Part shown: piece by piece, positions 1 to 8,593 of the stretch | Layout of the letters: every line of letters starts with the position of its first letter | Numbering within the stretch: position 1 is the first letter of the stretch | NCBI GenBank assembly: GCA_016194305.1 | Contig: JACQBW010000006.1 | Location: 56,948-120,947 of the forward strand | Source: Nitrospirota bacterium | GTDB taxonomy: Bacteria; Nitrospirota; Nitrospiria; JACQBW01 | Length of the DNA stretch: 64,000 bases | Reading direction: 5' to 3' | Program-made: the position numbers and the translations under genes | The notes under the pieces: model-generated | Databases searched by the model: none | What the model saw: only the letters and a program-made list of their open reading frames with translations | What the model was told of the DNA's origin: nothing

Positions 1-244
1 TTCTCAGTAAATTCCTGTGACACCGGTTGATCAGACTGGCAAGAGGTTCGTCCGGATGATTTCCAAGCGTTTTAACAGCAGCTTCAGCCGATTCGGCCGC
101 TTCACGTCCATGACCCAGCCCATCTACAACCGCGGCCAGCGCTCCTTCATCAAACAATGAAACCAGATGACGATCCCCGGATTCGCACTGGCCGTCCATC
201 GCTTTGAAAGCCACTCCCCAATCGATATGCCTAAATCCGCTCAT
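1..244 (-). CDS. SpoIIE-family (RsbX-like) PP2C phosphatase, partial
   Basis: The first 81 codons of a gene that runs off the left edge. It starts at an ATG whose complement ends at 244 and reads MSGFRHIDWGVAFKAMDG. The segment AAVVDGLGHG has the Asp-Gly-x-Gly-His-Gly signature of SpoIIE/PP2C phosphatases, which supplies a metal-binding Asp. The ESGDRHLV stretch before it also fits the family. It lies 33 bp after rsbT on the same strand, where RsbX-type phosphatases reset the stressosome by removing phosphate from RsbS and RsbR. That role is inferred from family and position. The C-terminal part of the domain is outside the window. Confidence 0.82.
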   Translation of the reverse strand, partial: MSGFRHIDWGVAFKAMDGQCESGDRHLVSLFDEGALAAVVDGLGHGREAAESAEAAVKTLGNHPDEPLASLINRCHRNLLR

Positions 245-277
245 TGATCCAGTAAATCCCCGTCAAATTGTGTTTTC

Positions 278-697
278 CTACTCAACCGAACCATTCCGGC
301 GAAGCCATTTTTTCATCTTCACCGTTGTACCCTTCCTGACCTCGGATTGAATTTCAAACTCGTCCATCAACCGTTTTGCGCCCGGCAATCCAAGCCCGAG
401 TCCGTTTCCAGTTGAATAACCATCCTGGAGAGCCCGGTCAATATCTGCGATTCCGGGGCCTTCATCCTGGGCAATAATGAATATTCCCTTTAGACGACTT
501 TCTTGTACCGGTCCCAGAATAATTTCACCTTTTCCGGCATATTCAACGATGTTTCGGGCAACTTCCGAAATGGCCGTCGCTATGATGGTCAGGTCGCTTC
601 CGGTAAACCCGATCTGTGACGCCAAAGTCCGGCCATGGGCCCGTGCTGTCACAATATCGGTGGAGCAAATAATCTGGACACGAGTTTCATGTTTCAT
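278..697 (-). CDS. rsbT: Stressosome switch kinase RsbT
   Basis: A 139-residue GHKL-fold serine/threonine kinase. The N-box is visible in EVARNIVEYA, the G1 box in DEGPGI and the G2 box in GLGLGLPGAKRL, and the length matches RsbT and other small anti-sigma kinases. RsbT phosphorylates RsbS and RsbR on stress, leaves the stressosome and activates a partner with an RsbU-type N-terminal domain. The start at MKHETRV overlaps the end of rsbS by 11 bp, which supports translational coupling; the longer open frame upstream is rsbS read out of frame. A kinase with an RsbU-N-like domain is encoded at 2758-3768 and is its likely partner. Confidence 0.9.
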   Translation of the reverse strand: MKHETRVQIICSTDIVTARAHGRTLASQIGFTGSDLTIIATAISEVARNIVEYAGKGEIILGPVQESRLKGIFIIAQDEGPGIADIDRALQDGYSTGNGLGLGLPGAKRLMDEFEIQSEVRKGTTVKMKKWLRRNGSVE

Positions 698-1067
698 TTG
701 CGATGCCCGTATTTGTCTCAGAACTGTGATCCAAATGGGCAAGTCCCTCTTCCAAATCCAAAGCCGTCGCCACGCCGCCCATATCAAGACCGAGCTGAAC
801 CATCGAAAAAGCAATCTCGGGCCGGATACCCACAATGACGGTCTCCGCACCCCGAAACCGAATCATATTGGCAATATTTTTCAAAGTTCGAACAGCAAAC
901 GAATCGATCACATCCAGCGCAGTGACGTCAATAATAGCACCACGCGAGCGGAACTTTCCCACCCGAGCCACCAGATCGCCCTGGAATTGTTTCAGATCTT
1001 CGTCGCTCAGTGCGGATTGAACCGTTGCGATCAAATAATCATGTTGTTTAAGAATCGGTACATTCAT
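687..1067 (-). CDS. rsbS: Stressosome STAS protein RsbS
   Basis: A single STAS domain of 126 residues, the usual size of RsbS. Ser56 in VIDSFAVRTL sits where RsbS is phosphorylated by RsbT, and GVATALDLEEGL is the typical C-terminal STAS helix. RsbS and RsbR form the stressosome core that sequesters RsbT. The gene overlaps rsbR by 4 bp (ATGA) and rsbT by 11 bp, so the order rsbR-rsbS-rsbT matches the classical module of Bacillus and Vibrio. No sigma-B or RsbV/RsbW gene is visible nearby, so the output must differ from the Bacillus one. Confidence 0.9.
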   Translation of the reverse strand: MNVPILKQHDYLIATVQSALSDEDLKQFQGDLVARVGKFRSRGAIIDVTALDVIDSFAVRTLKNIANMIRFRGAETVIVGIRPEIAFSMVQLGLDMGGVATALDLEEGLAHLDHSSETNTGIANET

Positions 1068-1975
1068 CTTTCGCTTTCTCTATATTTCTGGTCCCGTCCG
1101 CTAAGCTCTTCCAAAATCACTTTATATCCTAATAACTTTTCTGCTTCTTCAATCCCCCCCTGTAAATCTCCCACCGTTTTCATTTTCCCGAATTCCACGC
1201 CGATGTTGACTAGCGTTTGGGCAATCTCAGACGACAAACCGGTGACGATCACCGTGGCTCCCATCAAACGAGACGCATCCATGGTTTGTACCAGATGATT
1301 TGCCACCGTCGCGTCAACCGAGGGAACACCTGTAATGTCCATCACCACTACTTTGGCACGGTTTGAACGAATGCCTCTGAGCAACTGTTCGGTTAACTGA
1401 CGTGCCCTTTGCGGATCGATGACCCCGATAATAGGAAGGATCAATAGACGTTCTCGGACTTGCAATACTGGAGTAGAGAGCTCGCGAATCGCTTCCTGCT
1501 GTTGCCGAATGATACGTTCACGTTCCTGAACAAATCCGACGCCTACTGTATTGGCAATCCGGTTTGCTGCCGGCTCATAGGCATCCAGGACACGATTCAA
1601 AAGTCCAAAATCAGTCTGATACTTCTTGAAGAGAGAACGCGCCAACACATCGCGAAGTAATAAAACAATTCCAAGGACCTCGTGGGTTTCCACACCCCTT
1701 GGGATAATCCTTTCCGAAAGGTCTCGGGCGTAAGCCTGAAGCGCTTCGACTGAACCGGTTTCCAGCACCGCGACATAGTTATCATAAACGGTCGTCGCCT
1801 CTTTAAAAATCTCCTCTTTGGTCATAGATGTTAAAAGTCCGGCCTCTGTGATGCGTCGCGCCCATTCTTCTCGAAGCTCGGTGCGGTTTTCCCTAAGATG
1901 CGCCACCAGTTCGCGAAGCAAGGCCCGAGTTTCCGGTACGGCTTGAAGAAGAGTCGATTCTTCTCTTTTTGGCAT
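1064..1975 (-). CDS. rsbR: Stressosome sensor-scaffold RsbR
   Basis: A 303-residue RsbR-type protein. The N-terminal part, about residues 15-160, is an all-helical globin-like sensor region, and a STAS domain follows at about 178-290 (PIIGVID, VVVMDITGVPSVDATVANHL). Thr168 in ELSTPVL and Thr215 or Thr223 in the second stretch are candidates for the two RsbT phosphorylation sites known in RsbR. The ATG for MPKREEST at 1975 is chosen because AGGAG lies 7 nt before it; the in-frame ATG 15 bp upstream has no such site. The sensor region has no obvious heme ligand that I can assign, so the signal is unknown. Confidence 0.88.
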   Translation of the reverse strand: MPKREESTLLQAVPETRALLRELVAHLRENRTELREEWARRITEAGLLTSMTKEEIFKEATTVYDNYVAVLETGSVEALQAYARDLSERIIPRGVETHEVLGIVLLLRDVLARSLFKKYQTDFGLLNRVLDAYEPAANRIANTVGVGFVQERERIIRQQQEAIRELSTPVLQVRERLLILPIIGVIDPQRARQLTEQLLRGIRSNRAKVVVMDITGVPSVDATVANHLVQTMDASRLMGATVIVTGLSSEIAQTLVNIGVEFGKMKTVGDLQGGIEEAEKLLGYKVILEELSGRDQKYRESER

Positions 1976-2088
1976 GGTTTTTCTCCTCATTGAAAGATTG
2001 TGATAAACAGTTCTTATGGATTCTATCGGATTTTACAAAAAAGGGTATCAGCCGGAGACTGATTCTGATGTAGGAATTAGTGAGATTG

Positions 2089-2113
2089 CCTTGTCGGTGC
2101 TTTCCCGACAAGG
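2089..2113. other. 9-bp perfect hairpin between response regulator and rsbR
   Basis: CCTTGTCGG and CCGACAAGG flank a 7-nt loop. It lies between the stop of the response regulator (2129) and rsbR. Read on the minus strand no U-run follows, so it is not a classical intrinsic terminator. It may attenuate read-through or stabilise the upstream mRNA. Confidence 0.5.
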
Positions 2114-2128
2114 AATAAAAAGGATCAT

Positions 2129-2761
2129 TTAATCAACCAGCTTGTTTCGAATTCCATACTGAATCAGATCCGCGTTTGTCTTCATCTTCATTTTCTCAAG
2201 AATCCGGGACCGGTAAGTACTCACTGTCTTTATGGAAAGGACCATCTGTTCAGCAATCTGTTTGATGCTCTTACCCTCTGCAATCAAACACATTACCTGA
2301 TATTCCCGGTCAGAAAGGAGCTCATGAAAAGGTTTTTCAGAGTCCAATCGCAAGTCCTGCACCAATTGTTCCGCAAGGCAAGAGCTGATATATTTTCCTC
2401 CACCAGCAACTTTTCGTATTGCATTGATTAGATCATCCGGTGCGCTTTCCTTAGTCATGTAACCGGAAGCTCCTGCTCTAAGCAGACGGACCGCATACTG
2501 GTCCTCAGAATGCATGCTCAATACCAGAACGGGAAGATCCGGCTGTTCTCCCTTAATTTCTTTAAGCAGATCGAGTCCTGTCTTGCCAGGCATCGCCATA
2601 TCCAGGACAACCACATTCCAGCTTTGGCTGCGAACCTGTTTCATGACCTCTTGTCCGTTGCCAGCTTCTCCGGCCACTTTAAGATCTGAAGTCGTTTGGA
2701 GAATATTCTTGATACCCTGACGCACCACCGCATGATCATCGGCAATTAAAATATTTATCAT
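2129..2761 (-). CDS. NarL/FixJ-type response regulator
   Basis: A 210-residue response regulator. The receiver domain (about 1-120) has acidic residues in IADDHAVV, phospho-acceptor Asp54 in VVLDMAMPG and the conserved Lys in YMTKESAP. A LuxR-type helix-turn-helix at about 145-205 reads LSDREYQVMCLIAEGKSIKQ and then TVSTYRSRILEKM. Its start overlaps the kinase stop by 4 bp, so the two are co-translated. Because the gene sits directly before the stressosome on the same strand, it probably carries the stress output to DNA (inference). Its target promoters are not known. Confidence 0.93.
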   Translation of the reverse strand: MINILIADDHAVVRQGIKNILQTTSDLKVAGEAGNGQEVMKQVRSQSWNVVVLDMAMPGKTGLDLLKEIKGEQPDLPVLVLSMHSEDQYAVRLLRAGASGYMTKESAPDDLINAIRKVAGGGKYISSCLAEQLVQDLRLDSEKPFHELLSDREYQVMCLIAEGKSIKQIAEQMVLSIKTVSTYRSRILEKMKMKTNADLIQYGIRNKLVD

Positions 2762-3768
2762 GACAACTCTCCCACAAAAGGAATCTGAACAGTCACTTTT
2801 GTCCCTTTTCCGGGTCGCCCCGCTATACGTATTTCGCCGCCCAAAAAGGATGCCCGTTCCCTCATTCCTAGAAGTCCAAGGGACCTGACAGCCGAAATTT
2901 CAGCCGTCGTAATTCCTATTCCGTTATCATGGACATCAAGGATTATTTTGGCACCTTTTTTCCGTAGGGAAATCCTTAAAGCAGTTGCCTGAGCGTGCCG
3001 GGCCGTATTGGTCAAAATCTCCTGAAAAATACGGAAAAGTGAACTGGATCTCTTTTGATCGATTGCGAGATCCCGTGAAGGCAAATTCAAATTAAACTGT
3101 ATACCTGTTCTAGCTTGAAAATCCCTCAACTGCCATTCAATTGCGGCTTCCAGACCAAGATCGTCCAGAATCGGTGGTCTTAACGCTGACGCAATTTGTC
3201 GTACCATCTGAATGGTTTCATCAATCAGCTTTACCATCCTATCCGTTTTATCCAGCACCGAGATTGGTTCAACGGTTGGATCCCCAGATGAATTTTGATC
3301 CTGTGGACAATTGCTATGTTTTTCTGTACGAAAACGTTTTTGAAGTCCTGAAAGGTCGTATTTCAAACAGGTTAACGATCGTCCCAGATCATCATGGATA
3401 TCACGGGCAATTCTCGCCCGTTCCTCTTCCCTAATAGATTGGAGACGTTCAGATAGGAGACGAAGTCTTGTATTTTTTTCTCGATATCCACGATAGATGA
3501 CCTCAAATGGCGAAAGCGACTCGACAAGAAATTCCACTGCCCGAATAACGCGCGCCTGATCAGAGGGTTTTAGGCGGATAATTAAACTCTTCTCCAGAGC
3601 CTGACGGTAGATGTCAATCGCCTCCAATACTCCGACTCCGTTTAATGCGGCTTCGCGGCCAAGTTCATATCCCCGGTCCAACGCTGACTCACCCACTCCC
3701 GTCAAATATTCTCTCAGAGCCAGGAGGTAACATTCATTTAATTGTTGTAATGATTGTCGAGCCATCAT
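2758..3768 (-). CDS. Histidine kinase with RsbU-N-like sensor domain
   Basis: A 336-residue soluble kinase with no membrane segment. Residues about 5-95 (LREYLTGVGESALDRGYELG, then GVGVLEAIDIYRQAL) resemble the RsbU N-terminal domain, the part of RsbU that binds RsbT. A HisKA_3 dimerisation helix follows with His125 in ARIARDIHDDLGRSLT. The HATPase part has the N-box EILTNTARHA, the G1 box DVHDNGIGI and GLLGMRERASFLGG, as in NarX/DegS kinases. It makes an operon with its regulator. The domain pair suggests that released RsbT switches this kinase instead of an RsbU phosphatase. The N-domain call rests on recognition by eye. Confidence 0.85.
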   Translation of the reverse strand: MMARQSLQQLNECYLLALREYLTGVGESALDRGYELGREAALNGVGVLEAIDIYRQALEKSLIIRLKPSDQARVIRAVEFLVESLSPFEVIYRGYREKNTRLRLLSERLQSIREEERARIARDIHDDLGRSLTCLKYDLSGLQKRFRTEKHSNCPQDQNSSGDPTVEPISVLDKTDRMVKLIDETIQMVRQIASALRPPILDDLGLEAAIEWQLRDFQARTGIQFNLNLPSRDLAIDQKRSSSLFRIFQEILTNTARHAQATALRISLRKKGAKIILDVHDNGIGITTAEISAVRSLGLLGMRERASFLGGEIRIAGRPGKGTKVTVQIPFVGELS

Positions 3769-4186
3769 TTTATCCGAAAATCCTTAATAAACACTTTTTG
3801 GACAAAGGACTGTTTTTTTTAATACATCTAAAATAGTAAATTAAAAAAATGATTTTTGCCAATTAAAATGGATAAATCCTAATCCATATTTTTGTTTGGT
3901 GCCCGCTAATAAGAGATCAAATCTTTCAAAGTAAAAAACCATAATCGCTTCCCATTCATAGATCTGATGAATGTTATATCAGTGATCTTCCTGGCCACAA
4001 TTCAGGACTTTGCCTAATGGTTACTGACAGTATGAGTCTGTAAGATGTGAGTCGCCGCTTTGTCCAAAAATGCCTCATAATCCGCTGATGACAAGTGAAG
4101 GGGAGAATAAATTCTATTTAGATTGTCTGATTTGAAATTTGTGTTTGAAGAAACAGATGGAAATAAAACCTTATGAGGAGCTAACG
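3769..4186. other. Intergenic region with divergent promoters
   Basis: 418 bp of AT-rich sequence between the kinase (minus) and the small gene at 4187 (plus). It must hold divergent promoters, but no strong -35/-10 pair can be assigned. A 25-nt stretch at 3989-4014 (GGCCACAATTCAGGACTTTG core) recurs in degenerate form at 4604-4628, on the other side of the next gene. Nothing else recognised. Confidence 0.4.
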
Positions 4187-4558
4187 ATGAAACTTCATGA
4201 AATTGAAATTCTTAAAGGAAAAATTGTCCGACTTCGTCCGGTATCCCGCGAAATCGTTCAGTCCAGGCATATGATCGTTGATGATATCTGGATGGTGAAG
4301 AAAATTACTGATATGGAAATATTATTATACAATTTCAGGAATGGCCTTGAAACGAATATCCATTTGGACTTCTTAGAAGGTTATAAAGAAAATGGGACCA
4401 CAAGAAATCTCACTCAGACTCATTTCATTTTAAATTTAAAAGTACAGGTCACCATTCTTAATAATAAGACAATCGATCTCAGGCCTCCGCTTGCAGGAAC
4501 CCGGAAGGAACAACCCGGTCCACCGGATCATCCCATGAGAAGAATGAATCGCCGCTGA
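4187..4558 (+). CDS. Small hypothetical protein
   Basis: 123 residues, not recognised. The start at MKLHEIEILKGK is chosen because GAGGAGCTAACG gives a good ribosome site directly before it; an open extension 16 codons upstream has none. The N-terminal part alternates short strands and charged residues (GKIVRLRPVSREI, DDIWMVKKITDMEILLYNF) and could form a small beta-barrel. The C-terminal tail is rich in Pro and Arg (GPPDHPMRRMNRR). There is no signal peptide or membrane segment. It stands alone between two intergenic regions carrying related short repeats. Confidence 0.6.
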   Translation: MKLHEIEILKGKIVRLRPVSREIVQSRHMIVDDIWMVKKITDMEILLYNFRNGLETNIHLDFLEGYKENGTTRNLTQTHFILNLKVQVTILNNKTIDLRPPLAGTRKEQPGPPDHPMRRMNRR

Positions 4559-4862
4559 TCCTGGAATCGTTCTAACTTCAATATAAAAGAACTCGGTAAT
4601 CCTCCAGGTCACAATTCAGGGTTTTACCGGATTGTGGTTCTTTTAGTTATGCCCTAAGCTTGAACGTACTGGCCGAAGAAAACACTTAAGTTGTTTCGGG
4701 CACTTCATCGCCCACTTTTCGGTATTTTATTTGATTTCTGGTTTTTTGCCAGATGTCAAATATTAAAACCTTAAAATGTTTATTTTAGATGAATGACTTA
4801 GGTGGGCATTCATTTTGCTTTAAGTCATCAAGCGTCTACAACAAAAAAAAGGAGAACCTGAT
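4559..4862. other. Intergenic region before the ankyrin gene
   Basis: 304 bp. It holds the second copy of the short repeat (4604-4628, TCACAATTCAGGG core) and an imperfect hairpin at 4673-4700 (CCGAAGAAAACA / TTGTTTCGGG) that may end the preceding transcript. An AT-rich stretch around 4730-4800 probably contains the ankyrin-gene promoter, and AGGAG lies just before its ATG. Confidence 0.4.
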
Positions 4863-5774
4863 ATGAAGACATCGTGGCCACGATTTCTACTTTTTTCGCT
4901 GTTATTTAGTTTCAAATTAATTTTTGGAATCTCTTTGGTAGAGGCGGCTGAATCTCAATTTGTCAATTCTGAAACTGTTTCTCGTGAATTTGGCCAAGAG
5001 GAATTTATGAAGGCTGTAGAAAAAGACGACTTGGGAAAGGTCAAAGAAATGATACTGGATTACCATCTTTATGTCGATGCCAAAGACAATGAGGGAGCCA
5101 CTGCGCTACATATTGCCGCAAGAACTGGAGATAAACCACTCGTCCTTTTCCTTCTGGCCCAAAAAGCCGATGTCAATGCCAGGGATCGTGATGGCGCGAC
5201 ACCTCTTCATCGGGCTGTCGGATGGAACCAAGGGGAAATTGCAAGACTTTTGGTAGAACATCATGCCGACGTTAACGCCAGAGATAAGGACGAAGAAACA
5301 CCCCTGCATTGGGCTACGACAGGAGGTTACAAAGACTTAGCCGAGTTTTTGCTGAACCATCAGGCCGAAATCAATGCCAAAGGAACTAGCGGAGAGACAC
5401 CTTTACACCTTGCGGCCAGAAACTCTCATAAAGAGATCGTCGAACTTCTGATTGCCCGTCATGCCAATGTCAATACCAAAGATATAACGGGAGAAACACC
5501 ACTCCATTGGGCCGTTGAAGGAGGTCATGGGGAGGTGGCAGCACTTCTACTGAGTCATGATGCCGATGCCAACGCGATGCGTAGCGATGGCGACACCCCT
5601 CTTCATCGAGCTGCTGGATGGGGTTCAAAAGGGATTATCAAGCTTCTTTTAGACCGTGGAGCAAACCGGAATGTTAAAAACAATTACGGAGAAACACCGC
5701 TACAACGGGCTACCCAATACGCTAATAAAGATGCTGTTAAACTCTTGGGTAAAGCTGTATCAATGGGAGGCTAA
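4863..5774 (+). CDS. Exported ankyrin-repeat protein
   Basis: 303 residues. An N-terminal signal peptide (hydrophobic core LLFSLLFSFKLIFGISLV, Ala-x-Ala-like end near residue 28) directs it to the periplasm. Residues about 45-300 hold one degenerate and seven well-formed ankyrin repeats of 33 residues, each with a TPLH-type turn (ATALHIAA, ATPLHRAV, ETPLHWAT, ETPLHLAA, ETPLHWAV, DTPLHRAA, ETPLQRAT). Ankyrin repeats bind proteins; the partner is unknown. The repeats are very regular, which suggests recent internal duplication or selection for a uniform solenoid. AGGAG precedes the ATG. It is upstream of the trehalose operon but separated by about 150 bp. Confidence 0.9.
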   Translation: MKTSWPRFLLFSLLFSFKLIFGISLVEAAESQFVNSETVSREFGQEEFMKAVEKDDLGKVKEMILDYHLYVDAKDNEGATALHIAARTGDKPLVLFLLAQKADVNARDRDGATPLHRAVGWNQGEIARLLVEHHADVNARDKDEETPLHWATTGGYKDLAEFLLNHQAEINAKGTSGETPLHLAARNSHKEIVELLIARHANVNTKDITGETPLHWAVEGGHGEVAALLLSHDADANAMRSDGDTPLHRAAGWGSKGIIKLLLDRGANRNVKNNYGETPLQRATQYANKDAVKLLGKAVSMGG

Positions 5775-5921
5775 TAAAACGGAAAATTGGCGTATGAGCG
5801 AGAGCCAATGTCCGGTTAATCAGACCCAGAAAATTAAATGACGTTATATTTTAGCGTAAGCATGGGTCGTTTTCGGTCAGCATGGAGTAGCGGCAGCCTA
5901 GTCAAGGGGCAGAGGGATTAT

Positions 5922-8183
5922 ATGCATATCACATTTCGGCTCATTGTTTCTTTAATCATAGTCATGGCGGTGGCGGCAGCTTCTTTTGCCTATATCCAGG
6001 TCCATGAGGAAAAAACCAGACTGCAGGAGGAACTGGAAAAGCGGTCCAGGCTTCTAGCAGATAGCCTCGAGGACACAGTGGACACCCTTCTTGAGAAAGG
6101 GTCTTTCCAAAATCTCCAAAAACTACTTGAAAAACTCGGAAACCGCGAAAGGCTTTCGGGTGTTGCGGTATATAACGAAAAGGGAACTCTTCTGGCCATA
6201 ACCACGAGCCTCACCCCTCTTCTTCAAACCACTCCAAAGGAGGTTCTAAATGTCCTGGAAAAAGATACAGATTCAAGCAGTTTTGATTCCTTGCCAAATA
6301 AAGAAAATTATCTCTATGCCGTACCCTTGCATCAAGAGGACAAAGTTGTCGGTGCTTTAGCAATTTTTCACAATACGGCATATATTCAGGCCAGATTTTT
6401 TCACATCTGGCGAGATGCCTTCCAGAGGTTGTTGGTTCAGATGGTTTTGATTTCCATGGTCACCCTCCTTTTCATTCGCTGGAGCATCGAGAGCCCAATC
6501 GCCAGAATGGCCGAACGGATCAAAAAACTTCGCATGGGTGAAACAAACGAACCCTTTATCGTTTTTAAAAGAGACCCCCTCGCCCCACTGGCAAGAGAAA
6601 TAACCCAAATGGCCAAAAGTCTCAAGGTTGCTCGGACTACAGCAGAGATGGAAGCCCGACTTCGGCAATCAGCAGATTCTAAATGGACCCCGGAGCGGCT
6701 AAAAGAACATGTTCGCATTCAACTTCGGGGCAAGCCCCTTTTCGTTATCTCCAACCGCGAGCCTTATATGCATGTCCGAAAAGGCAATCAAATTGAATAC
6801 GTCGTCCCCGCCAGTGGTTTGGTCACCGCACTGGAACCGGTTCTTCGAGCCTGTGAGGGAACCTGGATCGCACATGGAAGTGGAGAAGCGGATACGGAGA
6901 CTGTGGACGAAACGGGAAAAATGCGTGTTCCTCCAGAAGAGCCCCAATATATCCTCAAGCGAGTCTGGCTTACGAAAGAGGAAGAGAACGGTTACTATTA
7001 TGGATTTGCCAATGAAGGTCTCTGGCCCCTCTGTCATATTGCACACACCCGGCCTACTTTTCGATCTGAAGATTGGAATTATTACCAACAGGTGAATGAG
7101 AAGTTTGCTCTGGCCGCGTTAGAAGAAATGAAAGGGACCGTCGAACCCTGCGTTCTAATCCAGGATTATCATTTCGCTCTGCTGGCACGACTAATCAAAG
7201 AAAAGCGCCCAGACGCCAGAGTTGCTCTTTTCTGGCATATTCCATGGCCCAATCCGGAATCCTTTGGTATCTGTCCGTGGGAGAAAGAGATCTTAAGCGG
7301 AATGCTGGGAGCCGACCTGGTTGGATTTCACATCCAGTTTCACTGTAATAATTTCCTGGATACCGTGGATCGAGCATTAGAGTCCAGGATTGACTGGCAA
7401 CATTTTGCTGTGAATCGAAAAGGCCATACCACTCAGGTAAAACCCTTTCCCATCAGTATCGCAATTCAGGATACTTCCAATTCAATAACCGTTAAAAAAC
7501 CGGTTGGTTTTACAAAAGAAATTTTCTTAAAGAACATTGGGATTAAAGCAAAATTTCTAGGCGTGGGAGTCGACCGCATTGATTATACTAAAGGAATATT
7601 AGAGCGATTTAAGGGAATAGAACGTTTTTTTGAAAAGTACCCCCGTTATCAAGGACTATTTACATTTGTAGAGCTGGGAGCGCCAAGCCGCACACTGATT
7701 AAGCGCTACCATGATTTAATATATGAAGTCGAGAACGAAGCCAATCGTATCAACAACCGGTTTCAGAAAAAAGAATGGAAGCCGATTGTCTTTCTCAAAA
7801 AACACCACAGCCATGACGAAATCGAACCTTTTTATACGTTCGCGAATCTTTGTCTTGTAACCTCCCTTCATGATGGCATGAACCTTGTCGCCAAAGAGTT
7901 TGTGTCTGTAAGGAATGATGAGACGGGTGTACTGATTCTAAGTCAGTTTACAGGAGCCTCCACGGAGCTTCAAGACGCCCTGCTAATCAATCCATACGAC
8001 ACAGACCAGATGGCCGAGGCAATCCGACAGGCTTTAGAAATGCCCACTGAAGAGCAAAGAGTCCGTATGCAGGCAATGCGCGATAACCTTCACAATCACA
8101 ACATCTACCGGTGGACAGCGGAGTTAATGGATAAACTTGTCCAGCTTCGCCTGGAACAAGAATCAATGGCGAAGCCGGTCTAG
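5922..8183 (+). CDS. otsA: Membrane-anchored trehalose-6-phosphate synthase (GT20) with sensor-like N-terminus
   Basis: 753 residues from the ATG at 5922, which follows GAGGG; a longer open frame exists but lacks support. TM helix 1 is near residues 5-23, an extracytoplasmic region of about 140 residues (AVYNEKGTLLAI is PAS/CACHE-like) follows, then TM helix 2 near 168-187 and a HAMP-like linker to about 235. The GT20 domain fills about 269-740: LFVISNREPY, VLIQDYHF, ALFWHIPWP, GVDRIDYTKGI and DGMNLVAKEFV. It should join UDP- or GDP-glucose to glucose-6-phosphate. Glucosylglycerol-phosphate synthase is an alternative. No OtsB (HAD) domain is attached. The sensor-enzyme fusion is unusual. Confidence 0.9.
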   Translation: MHITFRLIVSLIIVMAVAAASFAYIQVHEEKTRLQEELEKRSRLLADSLEDTVDTLLEKGSFQNLQKLLEKLGNRERLSGVAVYNEKGTLLAITTSLTPLLQTTPKEVLNVLEKDTDSSSFDSLPNKENYLYAVPLHQEDKVVGALAIFHNTAYIQARFFHIWRDAFQRLLVQMVLISMVTLLFIRWSIESPIARMAERIKKLRMGETNEPFIVFKRDPLAPLAREITQMAKSLKVARTTAEMEARLRQSADSKWTPERLKEHVRIQLRGKPLFVISNREPYMHVRKGNQIEYVVPASGLVTALEPVLRACEGTWIAHGSGEADTETVDETGKMRVPPEEPQYILKRVWLTKEEENGYYYGFANEGLWPLCHIAHTRPTFRSEDWNYYQQVNEKFALAALEEMKGTVEPCVLIQDYHFALLARLIKEKRPDARVALFWHIPWPNPESFGICPWEKEILSGMLGADLVGFHIQFHCNNFLDTVDRALESRIDWQHFAVNRKGHTTQVKPFPISIAIQDTSNSITVKKPVGFTKEIFLKNIGIKAKFLGVGVDRIDYTKGILERFKGIERFFEKYPRYQGLFTFVELGAPSRTLIKRYHDLIYEVENEANRINNRFQKKEWKPIVFLKKHHSHDEIEPFYTFANLCLVTSLHDGMNLVAKEFVSVRNDETGVLILSQFTGASTELQDALLINPYDTDQMAEAIRQALEMPTEEQRVRMQAMRDNLHNHNIYRWTAELMDKLVQLRLEQESMAKPV

Positions 8184-8191
8184 GATTTTTG

Positions 8192-8593
8192 ATGCGATCG
8201 ATTTTATTTGTCTGCACCCATAACGCATGCAGAAGTCAGATTGCGGAAGCCATTTGTAAAAAAGTGGCTACTCATTCCTGGATTATTGAAAGCGCCGGTT
8301 TTAATCCGTCGCGTCAAGTGGATCCCAAAGCCGTAGAAATTCTAAGAAAACACCAACTAAGCATGAACTATTCCAAACCTAAAGGGTTTTCTGCGTTGCC
8401 GCGCCTAGAATGGGACTTTGTAGTCAATATGGATTTCGGAGGCATGAAACCAGAGGTATCGGCTATTCAATTAATCCGGTGGAATATTCCGGATCCTATG
8501 GATGGTCCTATAAGTGCTTATCAAGCTCTTTATAAAGATTTAACTCATCATATCCGAATACTAATACAAAACATCGAAAGGTTATCTTTGTGA
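8192..8593 (+). CDS. Low-molecular-weight phosphotyrosine phosphatase-like protein
   Basis: 133 residues. The N-terminal loop VCTHNACRS is the CX5R phosphate-binding signature (Cys8, Arg14) of LMW-PTP and ArsC-type enzymes, and IPDPMDGP supplies the general-acid Asp. The two extra redox cysteines that thioredoxin-coupled arsenate reductases carry near residues 80-90 are absent, so it is more likely a phosphatase than an arsenate reductase. It starts 8 bp after the trehalose-6-phosphate synthase and overlaps the next gene by 4 bp. In this operon it occupies the place of a trehalose-6-phosphate phosphatase, but that substrate is only inferred. Confidence 0.82.
   Translation: MRSILFVCTHNACRSQIAEAICKKVATHSWIIESAGFNPSRQVDPKAVEILRKHQLSMNYSKPKGFSALPRLEWDFVVNMDFGGMKPEVSAIQLIRWNIPDPMDGPISAYQALYKDLTHHIRILIQNIERLSL

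Noticed and set aside
477..1298. Plus-strand open frame of 273 codons
   Set aside because: It lies opposite rsbT, rsbS and rsbR, which have clear family motifs, and its own sequence has no recognisable motif or ribosome site.
8192..8593. Arsenate reductase ArsC
   Set aside because: The CX5R loop is shared, but the two distal redox cysteines of ArsC are missing, so a phosphatase-like role fits better.
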